A stretch of DNA of 64,000 nt from Dicyema japonicum (Eukaryota; Dicyemida; Rhombozoa; Dicyemidae), in the NCBI GenBank assembly GCA_011109175.1, contig RDEW01000007.1, positions 495,712 to 559,711 of the forward strand, read 5' to 3'. The translations under genes and the position numbers were made by a program. The notes under the pieces were generated by a model. That model did no database searches and was not told the DNA's origin. It saw only the letters and a list, made by a program, of their open reading frames with translations. Below are positions 47,355-59,260 of the stretch, piece by piece. The first letter of the stretch is position 1. Each line of letters opens with the position of its first letter.

Positions 47355-47780
47355 CTAATTTTTTCTAACACTGGCTTTCTAATAAATTTTTTTTGATTTA
47401 CTGTCATTCGGTTTAAAGTCTGAGTCTTTCTACTCTCCTAGACTCGTCCAAGTCACCCAAGTTTGGCTCAATTACTTGTGTGACCTCAGCCGACCGAGAG
47501 ATGCGGCTATTTATTAAGAGAGAGACAATGAGGTGATTTCTTCATCTTCCCTGGTACTCCTATTGGATACCAAAGACCCTGTACTTTACGCCACCATGTC
47601 AGATGCACGTGAGAGATGTATAATTCTATTAAATAATTAATTTTTGTTAATAAATTAATATTTTAAATTTTATAAAATTTACTTGAAGGTTGAATTTAAC
47701 CAGAAAAGGGCATTTGATGTTACGGAACGATGGAATTGTAGAAACGTCCTCTCTCCAATGCCTCTGGAATTTATAATCTA
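47355..47780. other. Intergenic DNA, insertion site of the retrotransposon
   Basis: No gene. AT-rich at 47620-47690. The 11 bp at 47781-47791 are the left target-site duplication of the element that follows. Confidence 0.4.
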
Positions 47781-47791
47781 TAAGAACCAAT
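47781..47791. repeat. Left target-site duplication
   Basis: TAAGAACCAAT here equals 50754-50764 beyond the AT-rich tail, defining the insertion boundaries of the non-LTR element. Confidence 0.85.
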
Positions 47792-50753
47792 CGCGCTTAA
47801 TTACCGTTGCCCATTCTATCTTGGTACTTTCAACACTCGAGGCTTGAAGTTCATCACCAAAAAACATCAACTCGCACGTGATTTATCTATCCATGGTGTC
47901 AGTATTTGCTGCATTCAAGAGACAAAGATTACAGCATATTCTATTACGAAATTGGATGATTACTACATGATCACTTTGGACTCTGACTGCCGACATTATG
48001 GTCTTGGATTTGCGGTTCACAGGGATCTTTACGACCGTGTGACACGCGTATGGGCTGTCTCGGATCGTATTGCAGTCATGCAACTGAAGTTTGGAACAAA
48101 GCCCAACTCTGTTATTTCTATCATCAATGTTTATGCTCCGACCGCTGTCCGGGCTGATGCCAATCCTGAAGAACTTGGTGCGTTTTACTCATGTTTGACA
48201 GGGACATATGACTCACTTTCGTCGTCATATCTGACGTTTATTGGTGGAGACTGGAATGCCAGAGTTGGTAAAGTACGGAATGGGGAGACTTGTATTGGAT
48301 CACATGCTCGGAATCGTCGAAATTCCTCTGGTGTCTCATTGGTTCAATTCTGCGAATCCTACAACTTATTTATTACGAACACTGCTTTTGAACACCCAGC
48401 AAGACATAAAACTACCTGGACTGGTTCACGAAAGGACAAAAATGGCAACTTGATTAAAATATATAATCAAATTGATTATATCTTGTGCAGAAGAAGGAAC
48501 AAAAACCTAATACGAAACTCGAGATCATACGATGGGCTTGAAACATCAAGTGATCACAAATTGGTGATCACTCGGTTCTCTTTGGGAAGTTTGTACAAAC
48601 CTGGAAGATATGGAAAAACGGAATTCGAAAGATTGGATACAGAAACTCTAATAAGCAATGAAATAAAGATGAAAGAGTATGGCGAAAAACTCAGAAAGGA
48701 ATTAAGCAAGATGAATACAAACAATAGTGCACAGGATTTGTGGAATGACGTTGGAGTTGCAATGAAGAATACCGCGTCGTTGGTTTTGGGGACTACTCAC
48801 AAAAACAAATTCAAATATAACAACGAAGAAATATCATACTTATCTTCAGAACAAAAGAATTTGAGGATTAGAATTAATAATTCAAATATACCGAGTCTAA
48901 AAAAAGAGCTAAGGATAGTTCGTAACTCAATTTTAACAAAAATCAAAAAACTTCAAAAATATCAAGTAAAAAAGGAAGTGGAGGAACAGGTCGATGAAAT
49001 CAAGAAATATAAGAACGGATCCAAAATGTTCAAAGCCATTCGGATTATTAGCAAAAAGAAACGACCAGGGAATATTGTTATTCACGACCAACATGGACGA
49101 TCAGTATTGAATGTTATTGAAAAGGCGAACATAGTCTCTTCACACTACTATGACATCTTTAACAATCAAGAAATTGAAAACAAATCTCCAATAACATCAA
49201 CGGCTCCTCTTAACTGCCCCATTATTATCGCGGAAACTATCAAGGCAATAGGAAAACTAAACTACAGGAAAGCGGCTGGTCCTGATAATATACCTGCAGA
49301 GTTAATAAAATGTGGACCCACTGAATTGGGTGAAATAATCACCATCATACTCAATAAAGCATTTGAAGACAAAAACGATCTTGGAATTGGGAGAGGATGG
49401 CTAATTCCAATACCAAAACCTGGGAAACCTAGAGGTCCCGCAAACAGTCTAAGACCAATAATTCTATTATCGGTCTTACGGAAAACCCTCTCTATCATTG
49501 TATTAAATCGAATCAAAGGGAAAGTCGACAAATTCTTATCGCCTGGACAAAGCGGTTTCAGGGAAAAAAGATCAACCGCCGACATAGTATGGACGCACAG
49601 ATGGTCTGGCGCTATATGTCAGAAATACAAAAAATGCATAGAAGTTCTGGGGATCGACATGAGTCGTGCATTCGACTCTGTACACAGGGGACTACTTATT
49701 AACATTCTGAATACATTTCTAGACACGGATGATGTTAGAATTATTTCCTTGCTCCTAGAAGATACTCACCTGGCTGTCAAAATCGGAAATACCGCTTCCA
49801 ATTTTTTTAAAACCACTCGGGGAGTTCCACAAGGGGATTCGTTGTCTCCTATTCTATTTATTATTTATCTTGAGGCTGCACTGAGGGATTTCAGATTATC
49901 CATTAAAGGACAATATTATGAGTTGATTTACGCAGACGATCTGGACTTTGTATCGGATGATTCTGAATTTCTCAAGTACATAAACGAACATCTTCCTAAC
50001 ATTTTCCAAAAATGGTTCTTGAAGATAAACACTGACAAAACGGAATTTACATCATTCAGCCGTGCAGAGAGGATATCCGACGAGACGTGGAGAAGACATA
50101 AGAAGGTCGGATCGCTCTTGGGGGACGAGGAAGATGTAGCTCGACGGAAAATCCTTGCATCTGGTGCTTTCAGAAGCCTATCTAAAATATGGAGTTCGGG
50201 AAGAAGACTTTGTGGAAAAATAAAGCTTATGATATACAAATACTTTGTTGTGCCCATCCTAATATATAACTGTGGGACATGGGGTTTGTCTAAACGGGCA
50301 ATGGAGTCTATTGACAGTTTCGACCGCAGTATGCTTCGGAAGGCACTTAATATTCACTACAAAATGAAGATCAAAAACGAACAATTATATAAGTTGAGCA
50401 AAACAGAACCATTATCCATGGAAATCAGAAGATCGAGATGGAGACTGTTCGGTCACATTCTGAGGATGGACCTGGATGTCCCGGCAAATCACGTAATAGA
50501 TGAATATTTCATGGAAAAAACAAAATCATTCCGAGGAAGGCCTAGAACAACCTTACCTATCACGCTAAATGAGGACCTAAAAGCCATAGGCAGGGAGTTG
50601 AAAACAATGGATGACCTCTATGAACTAAGAGATCTTGCGAAACGTAGAGGCCTTTGGATGCGATTGGTGCAAAGGGTGGCCGGCGCGGCACAAGGGAACC
50701 TTAATTGACTTTTGTTTTTTTATGTGTTCTCGGCAGGTTGATAATAATAATAA
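47792..50753 (+). mobile_element. Near-complete APE-type non-LTR retrotransposon (RTE-like)
   Basis: A 2,962-bp insertion with an uninterrupted reading frame up to the stop at 50706-50708. N-terminal APE endonuclease: FNTRGLK, CIQETKI, NVYAPTA, FIGGDWNARVGK, IDYILCRRR and TSSDHKLVITRF. RT: RKAAGPDNIPAELIK, IPIPKPGKPRGP, SPGQSGFREKRSTAD, GIDMSRAFDSVHRGL, GVPQGDSLSPILF and the catalytic LIYADDLDFV, then KVGSLLGDEEDVARRKIL, LIYNCGTWGLSKRA and MEIRRSRWRLFGHILRMD. The 3' end is an AATAATAAT tail with an 11-bp target duplication. No ATG precedes the endonuclease motif, so the copy is slightly 5'-truncated; the copy at 24330 shows where the start lies. RTE-like placement rests on the single APE/RT ORF and simple-repeat tail. 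Confidence 0.95.
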
Positions 50754-50764
50754 TAAGAACCAAT
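50754..50764. repeat. Right target-site duplication
   Basis: TAAGAACCAAT, identical to 47781-47791. Confidence 0.85.
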
Positions 50765-50984
50765 GGACGTACACGTGAAACTACAAGAATCCAGTTATAC
50801 GGACGATGTGTGACTATGTGAGGTCGATGGAGGTGTATCAGGCCTGATGAGGAATATGTCGAGATCACGTGAAAATTTAGTTTAACATTACCGTAGTCAT
50901 TCAAATTTTTCATTCCAGTCCCTTAAACAAAATCCTGTTCAAATACCATGAAACCTACTTAAAATAAGAGGTGGCTACATGCTC

Positions 50985-51110
50985 TATAAAAGGGTAATAC
51001 AGAGTGCCCGTCCCTGTCAGTCTCGTCCTCCTCCTTGTCGGTCCGGGATCACTTAGTTATTTAAGCTCTTTGTTTCCCTTTAACCCGGTGATCCAGTGGC
51101 TAAAAAATTC
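50985..51110 (+). repeat. Non-LTR 3'-end repeat, copy 2
   Basis: ACAGAGTGCCCGTCCCTGTC ... CGGGATCACTTAGTTATTTA ... CCCTTTAACCCGGTGATCC matches 45795-45940. 50765-50984 and 51111-51459 hold no recognised feature apart from two CACGTG sites (near 50774 and 50868). Confidence 0.55.
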
Positions 51111-51459
51111 ACGTTTTTGTGGATAGTTTTCAAGGTCTTTGGCGTCTTTGAGGCGTCTCTTGATTTTCTTAAGTTTTTCTTCAAGGACACTTGCTCATTG
51201 ATTAGAAACTGGTGACGTAGCTCTGTGCACTATATGGGCTTACTACAGTTTAGCAGTTATTTGGTCAGAATGTTGGGGTGGTGACGTACCCCCATTGCAC
51301 GAAATGTCTATATGAGGTCGACTTATTGTGTTAATGGTCGAAATGATAGACCCAGGAGACATACACTAAGTTTCTGAACTAAAGAAACGTCGAATCATGT
51401 GCGTCCCCATATCTTCCAAGTCCCCTTCTGCACGAATATCTGAGCATGAACAAATGAAT

Positions 51460-52660
51460 TCATCATAGGACTATCGATTCCTTGAAACCTGAAACATCAA
51501 CAGGAAACTTTTTGGCTGTGATGAGGTTCATAATTTTCTTAATCTCAACTTTGAAAGTAAGAAACTGGGAAGTGTCAATCAAATTGCGTATAAGAGGATT
51601 CACCATTCCTTCAAAGTTATGTGTGCTTGACCCGCTGAGGAGGCTGTCAACTGGAAAGTTTCCTAACTTGCCAATACATAGAGGAGAACAGTTAACCATG
51701 TTTCTTTTTAAGGGACCCAAAATAAGACTTGGCTCGTTAGACTGGCCGCCTTTAAGAATTTTCGTTGTAATTCAATTTGAAGATTTTCAATATGCTGGAT
51801 CTTGTGTTCTGGTAAAATCCAACTTTACTGCAGTCTCCTGGATTGGGAAAGTTTCTATGACGAGGAGCGTAAAATCTGGATTGCCCACGAAGGACTTGCG
51901 TATGTCATCGTGGGTGGATAAATTGGTCATAAACAGTGGCAAGGTTCCCAGTTTGGTTTTTAAGTGTCTTTGAGAGAACTTTTAAAATTTTCATTTTCTT
52001 CAGAGCAGAAGTTACTTTGATCTCAACATGTCTGATAAAAGAGAGTTTATGGTGGAGTTGATCCATTTCATTAATTGTTCGACGGAGGAAGGAGTGGGGA
52101 AATTCAAGAGTCCACTGAAAGTATCGACGTACTCCTTGAATCCTCTCCAGTTCGCAAGGCTGTAATTAATTGTCGTCGGACACTGTCCTTTCATCCGTGA
52201 CCTCATTTTGACCTCCAAAAATATTGGATTTTGGTCACTCCCGTTTCATATTTCATTGACAACAATATCTGCTTCGCATTAAAGTCACCACAGATAATCA
52301 CATCCTGAGAGGAGTCAATCTGGGAGCACAGGAGAAGCAGGAACTCAAAGGCGGAAGATATGCGCTGGCTAGCATCATTGAAAGTCTCAGGAATGTGACT
52401 TTGATGGCCACAAGTTCGATATTTCCACGGTCGTTGAACATACTGTAGACATTGTCAGTTATATCCTCAAACGGAATTCCGTTCGAATTACTATGAGACA
52501 GCATCCACCACGACGAATGGTGTTGGATTCTCGGGGGAAAGTTTGGATCGTTGGATTAGCAACATATCGATGCGGTGTTCCATTAAATAATTTTGAAGTT
52601 CAAGTATCTTGTTCTTGATTCCATTTATAGAGCTGAACTATTCTGGCTAGTCCAGGGATT
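51460..52660 (-). mobile_element. Jockey-like non-LTR remnant, 5' endonuclease half
   Basis: On the minus strand: INGIKNKILELQNYLMEHRI, DMLLIQRSKLSPENPTPF, then (other frames) GIPFEDITDNVYSMFNDRGN and SQDVIICGDFNAK, the last being the APE GDFNAK motif. Towards 51463 it reads VEIKKIMNLITAKKFPVDVS, the segment just before the RT (E-I-x-x-I-I...K-x-P-G-x-D). The RT itself is not found downstream. Multiple stops and shifts. Confidence 0.65.
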
Positions 52661-54571
52661 GCCTCAACGTCTCCACAACGGCATAGGCCTTCCTTGTTGG
52701 TCCATCCGTGAGGATAGGGAAAGTGTGGTTCTTTTCTTCCAAATGCCACGTTAAATTGCTATGGGTAAGACTATGTCTCTTTCAAGCAGGAAAAATTGTT
52801 ACTGGAATTAAGGCTAATCTGGAACGAAGGCTATTGTAGCTAGAAACAGTGATTCAATGGACAGAATCTCAAAGAAGAACGCATATGGAAAGTACCATTG
52901 AGTTCCTTCCTAACACTATAAACACTTCCGGATGAAGATCTTCATATTCCTTGAACCAGAATGTACACTGAGTAAAAATACGGGTTCTATAAAATACTCG
53001 AAGCCTAAGGGTCTTCCTCGATGTCGCATGGGACTAGATTGAGTAAAGGGGAAAATTATGACTTGTAAAATATACAATTTCCTTAAATTTTGCGAGAATT
53101 TCAATGATTGGATTGTGTAATAATAAACACTTACGCATAAACCATAGTACTCCTCACGTGTGTTAAGGAAACAATATCAAATATCAGTTTTTCCGCTCTC
53201 CTCGATTATACCAGGTATCCAAGTCGTCCATAGCCCTTTCTCGGTGTTTTGTCATTATTTAGCCTTTCACAAAGAAAGCTTTCTAGGATAACGTAATAGC
53301 CTTCTATAGCTATTTATGCTGGAAGATCATCTCCATTATATGTATTTTTTAGATTGAATGAAGAAAGGAGATCAAAATACATATTTTTGAATATTTTGGT
53401 CCACCAACTAGGTTAGGACACTTAAGTGATATTCGGCCCTTTGAGATCGTTTTCAATTTTTTCAATCGCATTCTAAACGTCTGGAGCGGTTGGAATGCAA
53501 TTGCTGGGAGACTCAGAGACCTGTGAACTGAATGGTTTCCACATGGCCATCATTCGCAGTAATGGACACTATCTCCTGACAGCTGGAGCACGATTTGTTA
53601 CTACTGTCTTTTTTCTGTTTCCGAATAAAAATTAACCGCCGTAAACTAACACGTGACTAGCCTAATGACTTTTTTGGATAAACTGGTGACGATATTCTGG
53701 TCCACCATGACGTAGTTTTAGTAAACTTAAGGTCTCCATATCCCAAAATGGATATAGCCTTTTGTTCCTTTTCTTAAGGGACTCGAGAGATTAAAAATTC
53801 GAAGTTCTGAAAAAAAGGGAAGCTTCAGATGCACCAGGTTTGTCTTAATAGGAAGAACTGAAAGCTAGGAATAGGAGGAATGGAGACTTAGTTTGTTATT
53901 CTCGTAGACGAGGTGACGGTCCCAGAAGAAATCGGAAACCGAAGTTCTGAAAAAGGAAGTGTATAAGATTTGGGTTTGAATCTCGCCTAACCCAAGAGTG
54001 AAAGAATTTAGGAGATCACTAATCCGGCGTGTATATTCGAATTGCGGTTGATTCATTTTCGTTCGAATTCTTCAAATCGACGTTTGAGAAAATTTAGTTG
54101 ATAGCACAGATAATATCTTCTTTTAAGAAAAAATTAATAATATTTTAAGGTGGTTAACCAATTAAACCAATAATTCAAAATCTGTGCCTGTTAACAACAA
54201 TATATATTTCTAGTGGAGGTTTGTCGCTTATTTTGTTATTGACTTCAACGTGGCTGTTATCAAAATACTTGATATTCAACTATTTTGGTAACATATAATC
54301 AAGCTGCACGTGTCGATGACAAAATTTATGATTTTATATTTTCTCGGATACAATTCGGATGGCTCTCCAGAAGGGAAATGGACATATGTTATATCTTGGG
54401 TGGTTTTAAAGGTATTTGGTGATGGCTTATTAGAGATCTGCAAGTATATGAGAGCATACTGGGAACTTAAGTCCTTAAATTTTGACTTTGGAAGAAAAAT
54501 AAGCAAGAGAGGTATAAATACATTTAATTATTATAGTTACTGATGTCTTGAAGTTTGGTTTGATCGTCGAC
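52661..54571. other. Repeat-rich intergenic DNA
   Basis: 53480-53610 (+) resembles the zinc/endonuclease-element tail (WMAIIRSNGHYLLTAGA-like, compare IAILRGN). 53740-53850 and 53925-53995 are SINE B pieces (GAAACCGAAGTTCTGAAAAA; TTGGGTTTGAATCTCGCC). No gene recognised. 54100-54320 is AT-rich. Confidence 0.45.
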
Positions 54572-54639
54572 TTAATTCTGACTGAGGGATGATGCGATTG
54601 TAGTCAACGTGCCTGTTACCAGTGGGAGTGTTGGGAGGA

Positions 54640-57266
54640 TTATGAGTAAATGGATTGTGTAGCGATTTTGTGAATAATATACTGGCGTGGGATAGTACGG
54701 ATATTGTGGATCGTAAGTAGACTGAGGGCGGTAGGGATATGTGGATCATAAGTAGACTGAGGGATATAAGGATACTGTGAATCATAAGTAGATTGAGGGA
54801 GGTGGTAGGGATATTGTGGATCATAAATATACGAAGGGTTATAGGGATATTGTGAATCATAAGTAGACTGAGGACGGTAGGGATGTTGTGAATCATAAGT
54901 AGACTGCGGGAGGTAGGGATATTGTGGATCATAAATATACGAAGGGTCGTAGGGATGTTGTGAATAGGTAGACGAATGGTGATAGTGAAAGTGTGGACCA
55001 CAAGTAGACGGAGAGTAGTAGGGAGTTTGTGAATCATAGGTAAGGTGATGGTAGTAAGGGTTTTGCGAACTGTCAATATGAGTTCTCTGATATTCTTCAT
55101 TATAATGGGGATTCTGAGTCATTTGATAACTTTGAGGGCGTCTTAGATGCATCCGCTGCCCATAACTGGGATTTCTGCAAAATCTTGTTGGAGGTTGAAT
55201 TCGCATATGGGGAGATTCTCTGACATTAGCCATCGGAAGGCGTATTGGGTTTCTTTGATTTGGATTGTACATGGATAAATTATATGACTGTCCACGTGGC
55301 ATTGAACGTACTCTATGAAGTATGACTTTGAAATATTACCTATATTGTGGACGTTCGGTCTGAGGCATAGTTTCATTTCTTGGTTGAACCCGCGTCCTCG
55401 AACAAATTTCTGAACTCGGTAAATTAAGACCTCTCTGACTTTGATTCCCAGGAGTCTCACCGGTGGATCGAAATGCATTCCTTATTGGGATTCTCGGTCT
55501 AAGAGTATTTGGATAATTTGAAGATTCTTGATTTTGAAATTCTGGCCTCAGTTGGGTGATTGGAGTTGTTTGGATATCCGATATTTGTCGGTTTTGACTT
55601 TCTTCCTGAATTCCAAAGACTGGTACATTTTCTGTTTGGTTATTCAATGTTTGAATTCTTTCTTCATTTTGATCCACAAAATCAGCTTCCGTAGCTTGAA
55701 TTTTGGCTCTTCTGTTCTGAAAAAATCTTGATTCCGGATCATAATGATAAATATTCTCAGAAATCAAATGATTGTGTCTAATTCTTCTTCCAGATCTCTC
55801 AATTGGTCTCTCAATATTGATTGGTGGCAAAGGTTCCCTGTGATCTTCAAATTCGTTATCCCTGCGAGATATGGTGGCAGGAGGTTCCACATTTATTGCC
55901 GGCAAGTGGGACAAAAAAAATAAGGGGTTTGAAGTAGTGCTTTCAGAATTTTTGGGGGACAAATGAATATTCACGGGGGGCGAAGCAATAGGAGAATCTT
56001 GGATTAATAGTCTACTTGATGACATATTCATCAAATCAAAAGTATTCCTCCCTTCCATGAAGATACACCCGCGATCAAATCCAGAATCATTTACCGGTCT
56101 CCTCAATTCGTTTTGAGGTTCATTTTGATCATCAGTAAAAATATCTAGATTCGATATCTCTTGAGGTTGATGGAACTGAAATTCAGGTATCAGTTGTTCT
56201 CCAAAGTTTTGAGGATAATAATACTCAAATGGGAACTCCTGTTGAACATTTTGTTGGTCACCGTGTTCAACTGGGAACTCATACTCAACGTTTTGTTGTT
56301 CACGGTGTTCTAATGGGAACTCATATGGAACGTGTTGTTGTTCACGGTGTTCTAATGGGAACTCGTATGGAACGTTTAGTTGGTCACGGTGTTCTAATGG
56401 GAACTCATGTGGAACGTTTAGTTGGTCACGGTGTTCCATTGGGAACTCATGTGGAACGTTTAGTTGGTCACGGTGTTCCATTGGGAACTCATGTGGAAAG
56501 TTTAGTTGGTCACGGTGTTCTATTAGGAACTCATGTAGAACGTTTTGTTGAGTTTGTTGGTATAAGTGTTGATATTCTGGATTTAAAACCACCTCACGAT
56601 GCTGTAACTGAAATTCCTGATTAATATTTTGTTGTGGAACATTCTGTGATTCTTGAGGATTTGGAAATGCTCTGTTACTGGATTCTATGGGATTCCCAAA
56701 ATTAGTTGAATCTTGAATGGTTTCCATATTTACTCGAGATTCATATACTTCTTGTTCTGTTAATGGAATTATAATATTTTGTCTCAGAATAACCCTCGTC
56801 CGTCTCGCTTGTGGAACGTTTTCTCGATTTATGATTCTATCTCTTGGGATATGTTCCTAAAAATTGCGTAAAAAACTTACTCTGTTTATAAATTCGAATC
56901 CATGAACTACTGATTCGGTTTTTATGAGTAGATGATGTCTGTACTTTGTTCTCAAGGCTCTGCAAAATTTGTCAATATTCATTTCGGAGTTTCCCGTGTA
57001 TACTCCCCAAGCATAAGACATCACTTCCACATTCCGAATTATAAATTTCCCATCTGTGTAATTATCCCATTCCACGAACGGGCATTGACTTTGTAGGAGT
57101 TCGAATATAAAGTCCAATAACAACAATGTCCCCGACGCTAAATGTGAATATACACTTTCTTACATGGTCTCCAGTTTATTAAGAATTCCTCTTCTCTGGG
57201 ATTCAATTCTATGTGATCAAAGGTGTTTTCTGTATTTCTATAACTTCTTCTATTTCGTCGTGGCAT
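54640..57266 (-). CDS. ETS-domain transcription factor with repetitive low-complexity C-terminus
   Basis: Sequence-specific DNA-binding protein. Start MPRRNRRSYRNTENTFDH at 57266. Across a 26-nt intron (57138-57163) comes an ETS domain: LLLLDFIFELLQSQCPFVEW, DGKFIIRNVEVMSYAWGVYT, MNIDKFCRALRTKYRHHLLI and GFEFINR. The MNxDKxxRALR recognition helix is intact. After a 24-nt intron (56857-56880) follow a region of 14-residue repeats (EHRDQLNVPHEFPM type), a Q/N/P-rich segment, a 27-nt intron (55313-55339), and a Tyr/Pro/Gln-rich tract of about 12-residue repeats (STYDSQYPYIPQ type). A one-base deletion in the last repeat (near 54740, GGGATATGTGG versus GGGATATTGTGG elsewhere) shifts the frame, giving the stop at 54640 instead of about 54572. 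The low-complexity tail resembles prion-like activation domains. Orthology within ETS is not assignable. Confidence 0.88.
54680..55060 (-). repeat. Coding tandem repeats encoding Tyr/Pro/Gln units
   Basis: About ten 36-39-bp units within the ETS C-terminal exon. They read on the minus strand as variants of YDPQYPYLPQST, alternating with YDSQHPYRPQST and YIYDPQYPYHLP. Units differ by point changes and one 3-bp length variant, and one unit carries a single-base deletion near 54740. Confidence 0.8.
56224..56560 (-). repeat. Coding 42-bp tandem repeats
   Basis: About eight units of 42 bp within the ETS gene, coding on the minus strand for EHRDQLNVPHEFPM and variants (EHREQQHVPYEFPL). The opposite strand is also open through the array, which reflects the unit being a multiple of three. 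Confidence 0.85.
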
Positions 57267-57429
57267 ATTTATTTTTAGGAAACAAATTGCGATATTTACT
57301 TCTTATATTTTGCCTTAATCTTCAAAAATGGGAATTTTTTGTGTTTAGGACATTTTCGAAAATTTCTAAAACAGACAATTTAAGTCAAATAAATGGCCAT
57401 GATATTATTATTAAAGGAAAACAGTTAAC

Positions 57430-57620
57430 AACTACCTAAAGGTTCCTTTCAGTGAAAGGTGGACGCTCTCAGAGTAGAACACGCATTTGTAAGGAAATGC
57501 GCTTAATAAGCCAGCTACTCTCTCGCTTATATTTTTTCCTCCTAACGATAATGGATCCAATGTGGTTCAGCAGGCTTAGTGACCTGCCTCCAATGACCCC
57601 TGACGAATAGAAAACGACTA
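57430..57620 (-). mobile_element. Retroelement tail copy
   Basis: The complement reads TGGAGGCAGGTCACTAAGCC ... TGAACCACATTGGATCC ... GCGCATTTCCTTACAAATGC, closely similar to the tail copy at 62758-62950. It encodes a degraded LLNHIGS ... LIKRISL-type segment. Confidence 0.5.
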
Positions 57621-57639
57621 TTACCCCTTATTGGCTTCT

Positions 57640-58519
57640 ATAATTATTAGCAAAAAAGTAATGCTTGTTTGCTAGTCCTGATGTGGGTTCGTAAATACTC
57701 CTTATTTTAACTGTACATTTTTTATTGTTGAAGACAATTTATTAAAAGACAATCAGAATAATCCAGCTGATAAAAAGAAAAGGCTGTTTCCCATGACAAC
57801 TGCCAGAGAAATCCCCATCCAAATCAAGCATTTCCCCGGTAGAAGGGGAAGACAGTTAGCCAGTCTGGGCGTTTTCCATCTCCAAGATTAGGGCTCACCG
57901 TAAGAAGAGCCAGAATGCAAGCCCTACGGTGCAAGTCTTCCGTTCCATAAAGGTCGAATGAGTATTTTTGTACAAAATGTCGGTCTGTTCCTCAGTTGGC
58001 GTGTATCAAGAGGGGTTTCTCAGAAAGCCACCGACTTGCTCTTCACCCATCAGAAATTTTGTCATCCAAAGCGGACCCAGATTACCAATTTCAGATTTAG
58101 TCGCATAAATCTCGAGTCCATAACTGCTAAGAATGGGAAGAATTATTCCAAGACTTTTCACAACCGTCTCGGAAAATCCACCGATCGTAGTAGTCCAAGG
58201 AAATCATCTTGTTAGATCCAAGTCGAAGATTTAATGAGAGATCATCACCAATAACGAGATGGGTTGGAGTACCGTATTTACTACTCCCAGATTTACAATC
58301 TTTAGTAAACCCAGCAGAGTCACAACTAATTGATCCAAGGAAATCCAAGGGAGAACGTCTGCTTGTTTCGACCAAATCCATCCTCCAGTAGTCCAGGCTT
58401 CCGCTTCAAAAGAGAGGTGGAGAAGTAGGTCTGCTCTCTTCCATTTACCGTCGCTGACATCACTTCATTCTTCCGAAGAGATGAAGACATAAGCGTACTA
58501 AAGCTATGAAAAATTAAAA
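57640..58519. other. Intergenic DNA
   Basis: No gene recognised. Overlapping chance ORFs on both strands at 57958-58391; no domains seen. Confidence 0.3.
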
Positions 58520-58700
58520 AAAACTCAGAGATCGCTACCGTTTTGTCACAACTGCCCTCAAAACCTCTGGGGTTGGTTATGGAGTCATCAATGAAATCGC
58601 AATGCGACTCAGACACACCTTTGTGCCCCCGGGCACTGGTTGTAAGATCGAGATCACATAACGCAACTCTTGTCAACGAAAAAGATAAGGAACGGGGAAT
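58520..58700 (+). mobile_element. Retroelement tail copy
   Basis: Reads RDRYRFVTTALKTSGVGYGV then INEIAMRLRHTFV, matching the RDRYRFTPVATESSGAVGP tail of the 28.4 kb copy. Shares AAACCTCTGGGGTTG and ATGCGACTCAGA with 44815-44880. Confidence 0.6.
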
Positions 58701-59260
58701 AGAGAAACCTTCGACCAGAGCAGAGGATGAATCCAACCCAAGATTAAGGTATATTCAGTTCCCACGGTTGGAGTAAGACGCATCCTTTTCAAGCATCACG
58801 TCCATCCATAATCGCCATTGCGGGAACCCTTTAACTTGAATAGAGAAGAAAGGGGTCCTTTTCGGATGCCGACCAGGCATATGTGTCCCCCGAATTAGGC
58901 GGATCCCACGACGCTTCTAAGGAGCTGAAGAAGGCAAAAAGCAGAACTACAAACTTCGATCAAGTAACATGTTGGAAAAACCCACAGCAAATCGCGGTGC
59001 GAGTGACGACAAAACCTGGCCTCACTAAGCTACCTGCCCAAGCAGAAATTAAAAAAAACTATATGTTTAAATAAAAATTAAATTAAAAAAACCAAAATTT
59101 TTAAATTAAATTTATCATAATTCGAATGAGCTAGTTATCCTTGGGCCACGTTCCGCCGAGAAGTAATTTACAGTCGGCTTCACTCGTTCGGGAATGACGA
59201 TTGGTTTTTCACTCTAAAATTCCTAAAAATGCAACCTCCTCAATAATTCGTGTCACTGAG
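58701..59260. other. Intergenic DNA
   Basis: No gene recognised. 59050-59120 is AT-rich. Confidence 0.3.

Noticed and set aside
54537-55100. 187-codon minus-strand ORF overlapping the ETS tail repeats
   Set aside because: Alternative frame of the same tandem array; the frame continuous with the ETS exon is preferred.
56229-56624. 131-codon plus-strand ORF with repeats
   Set aside because: Antisense shadow of the 42-bp coding array in the ETS gene; open only because the unit is divisible by three.
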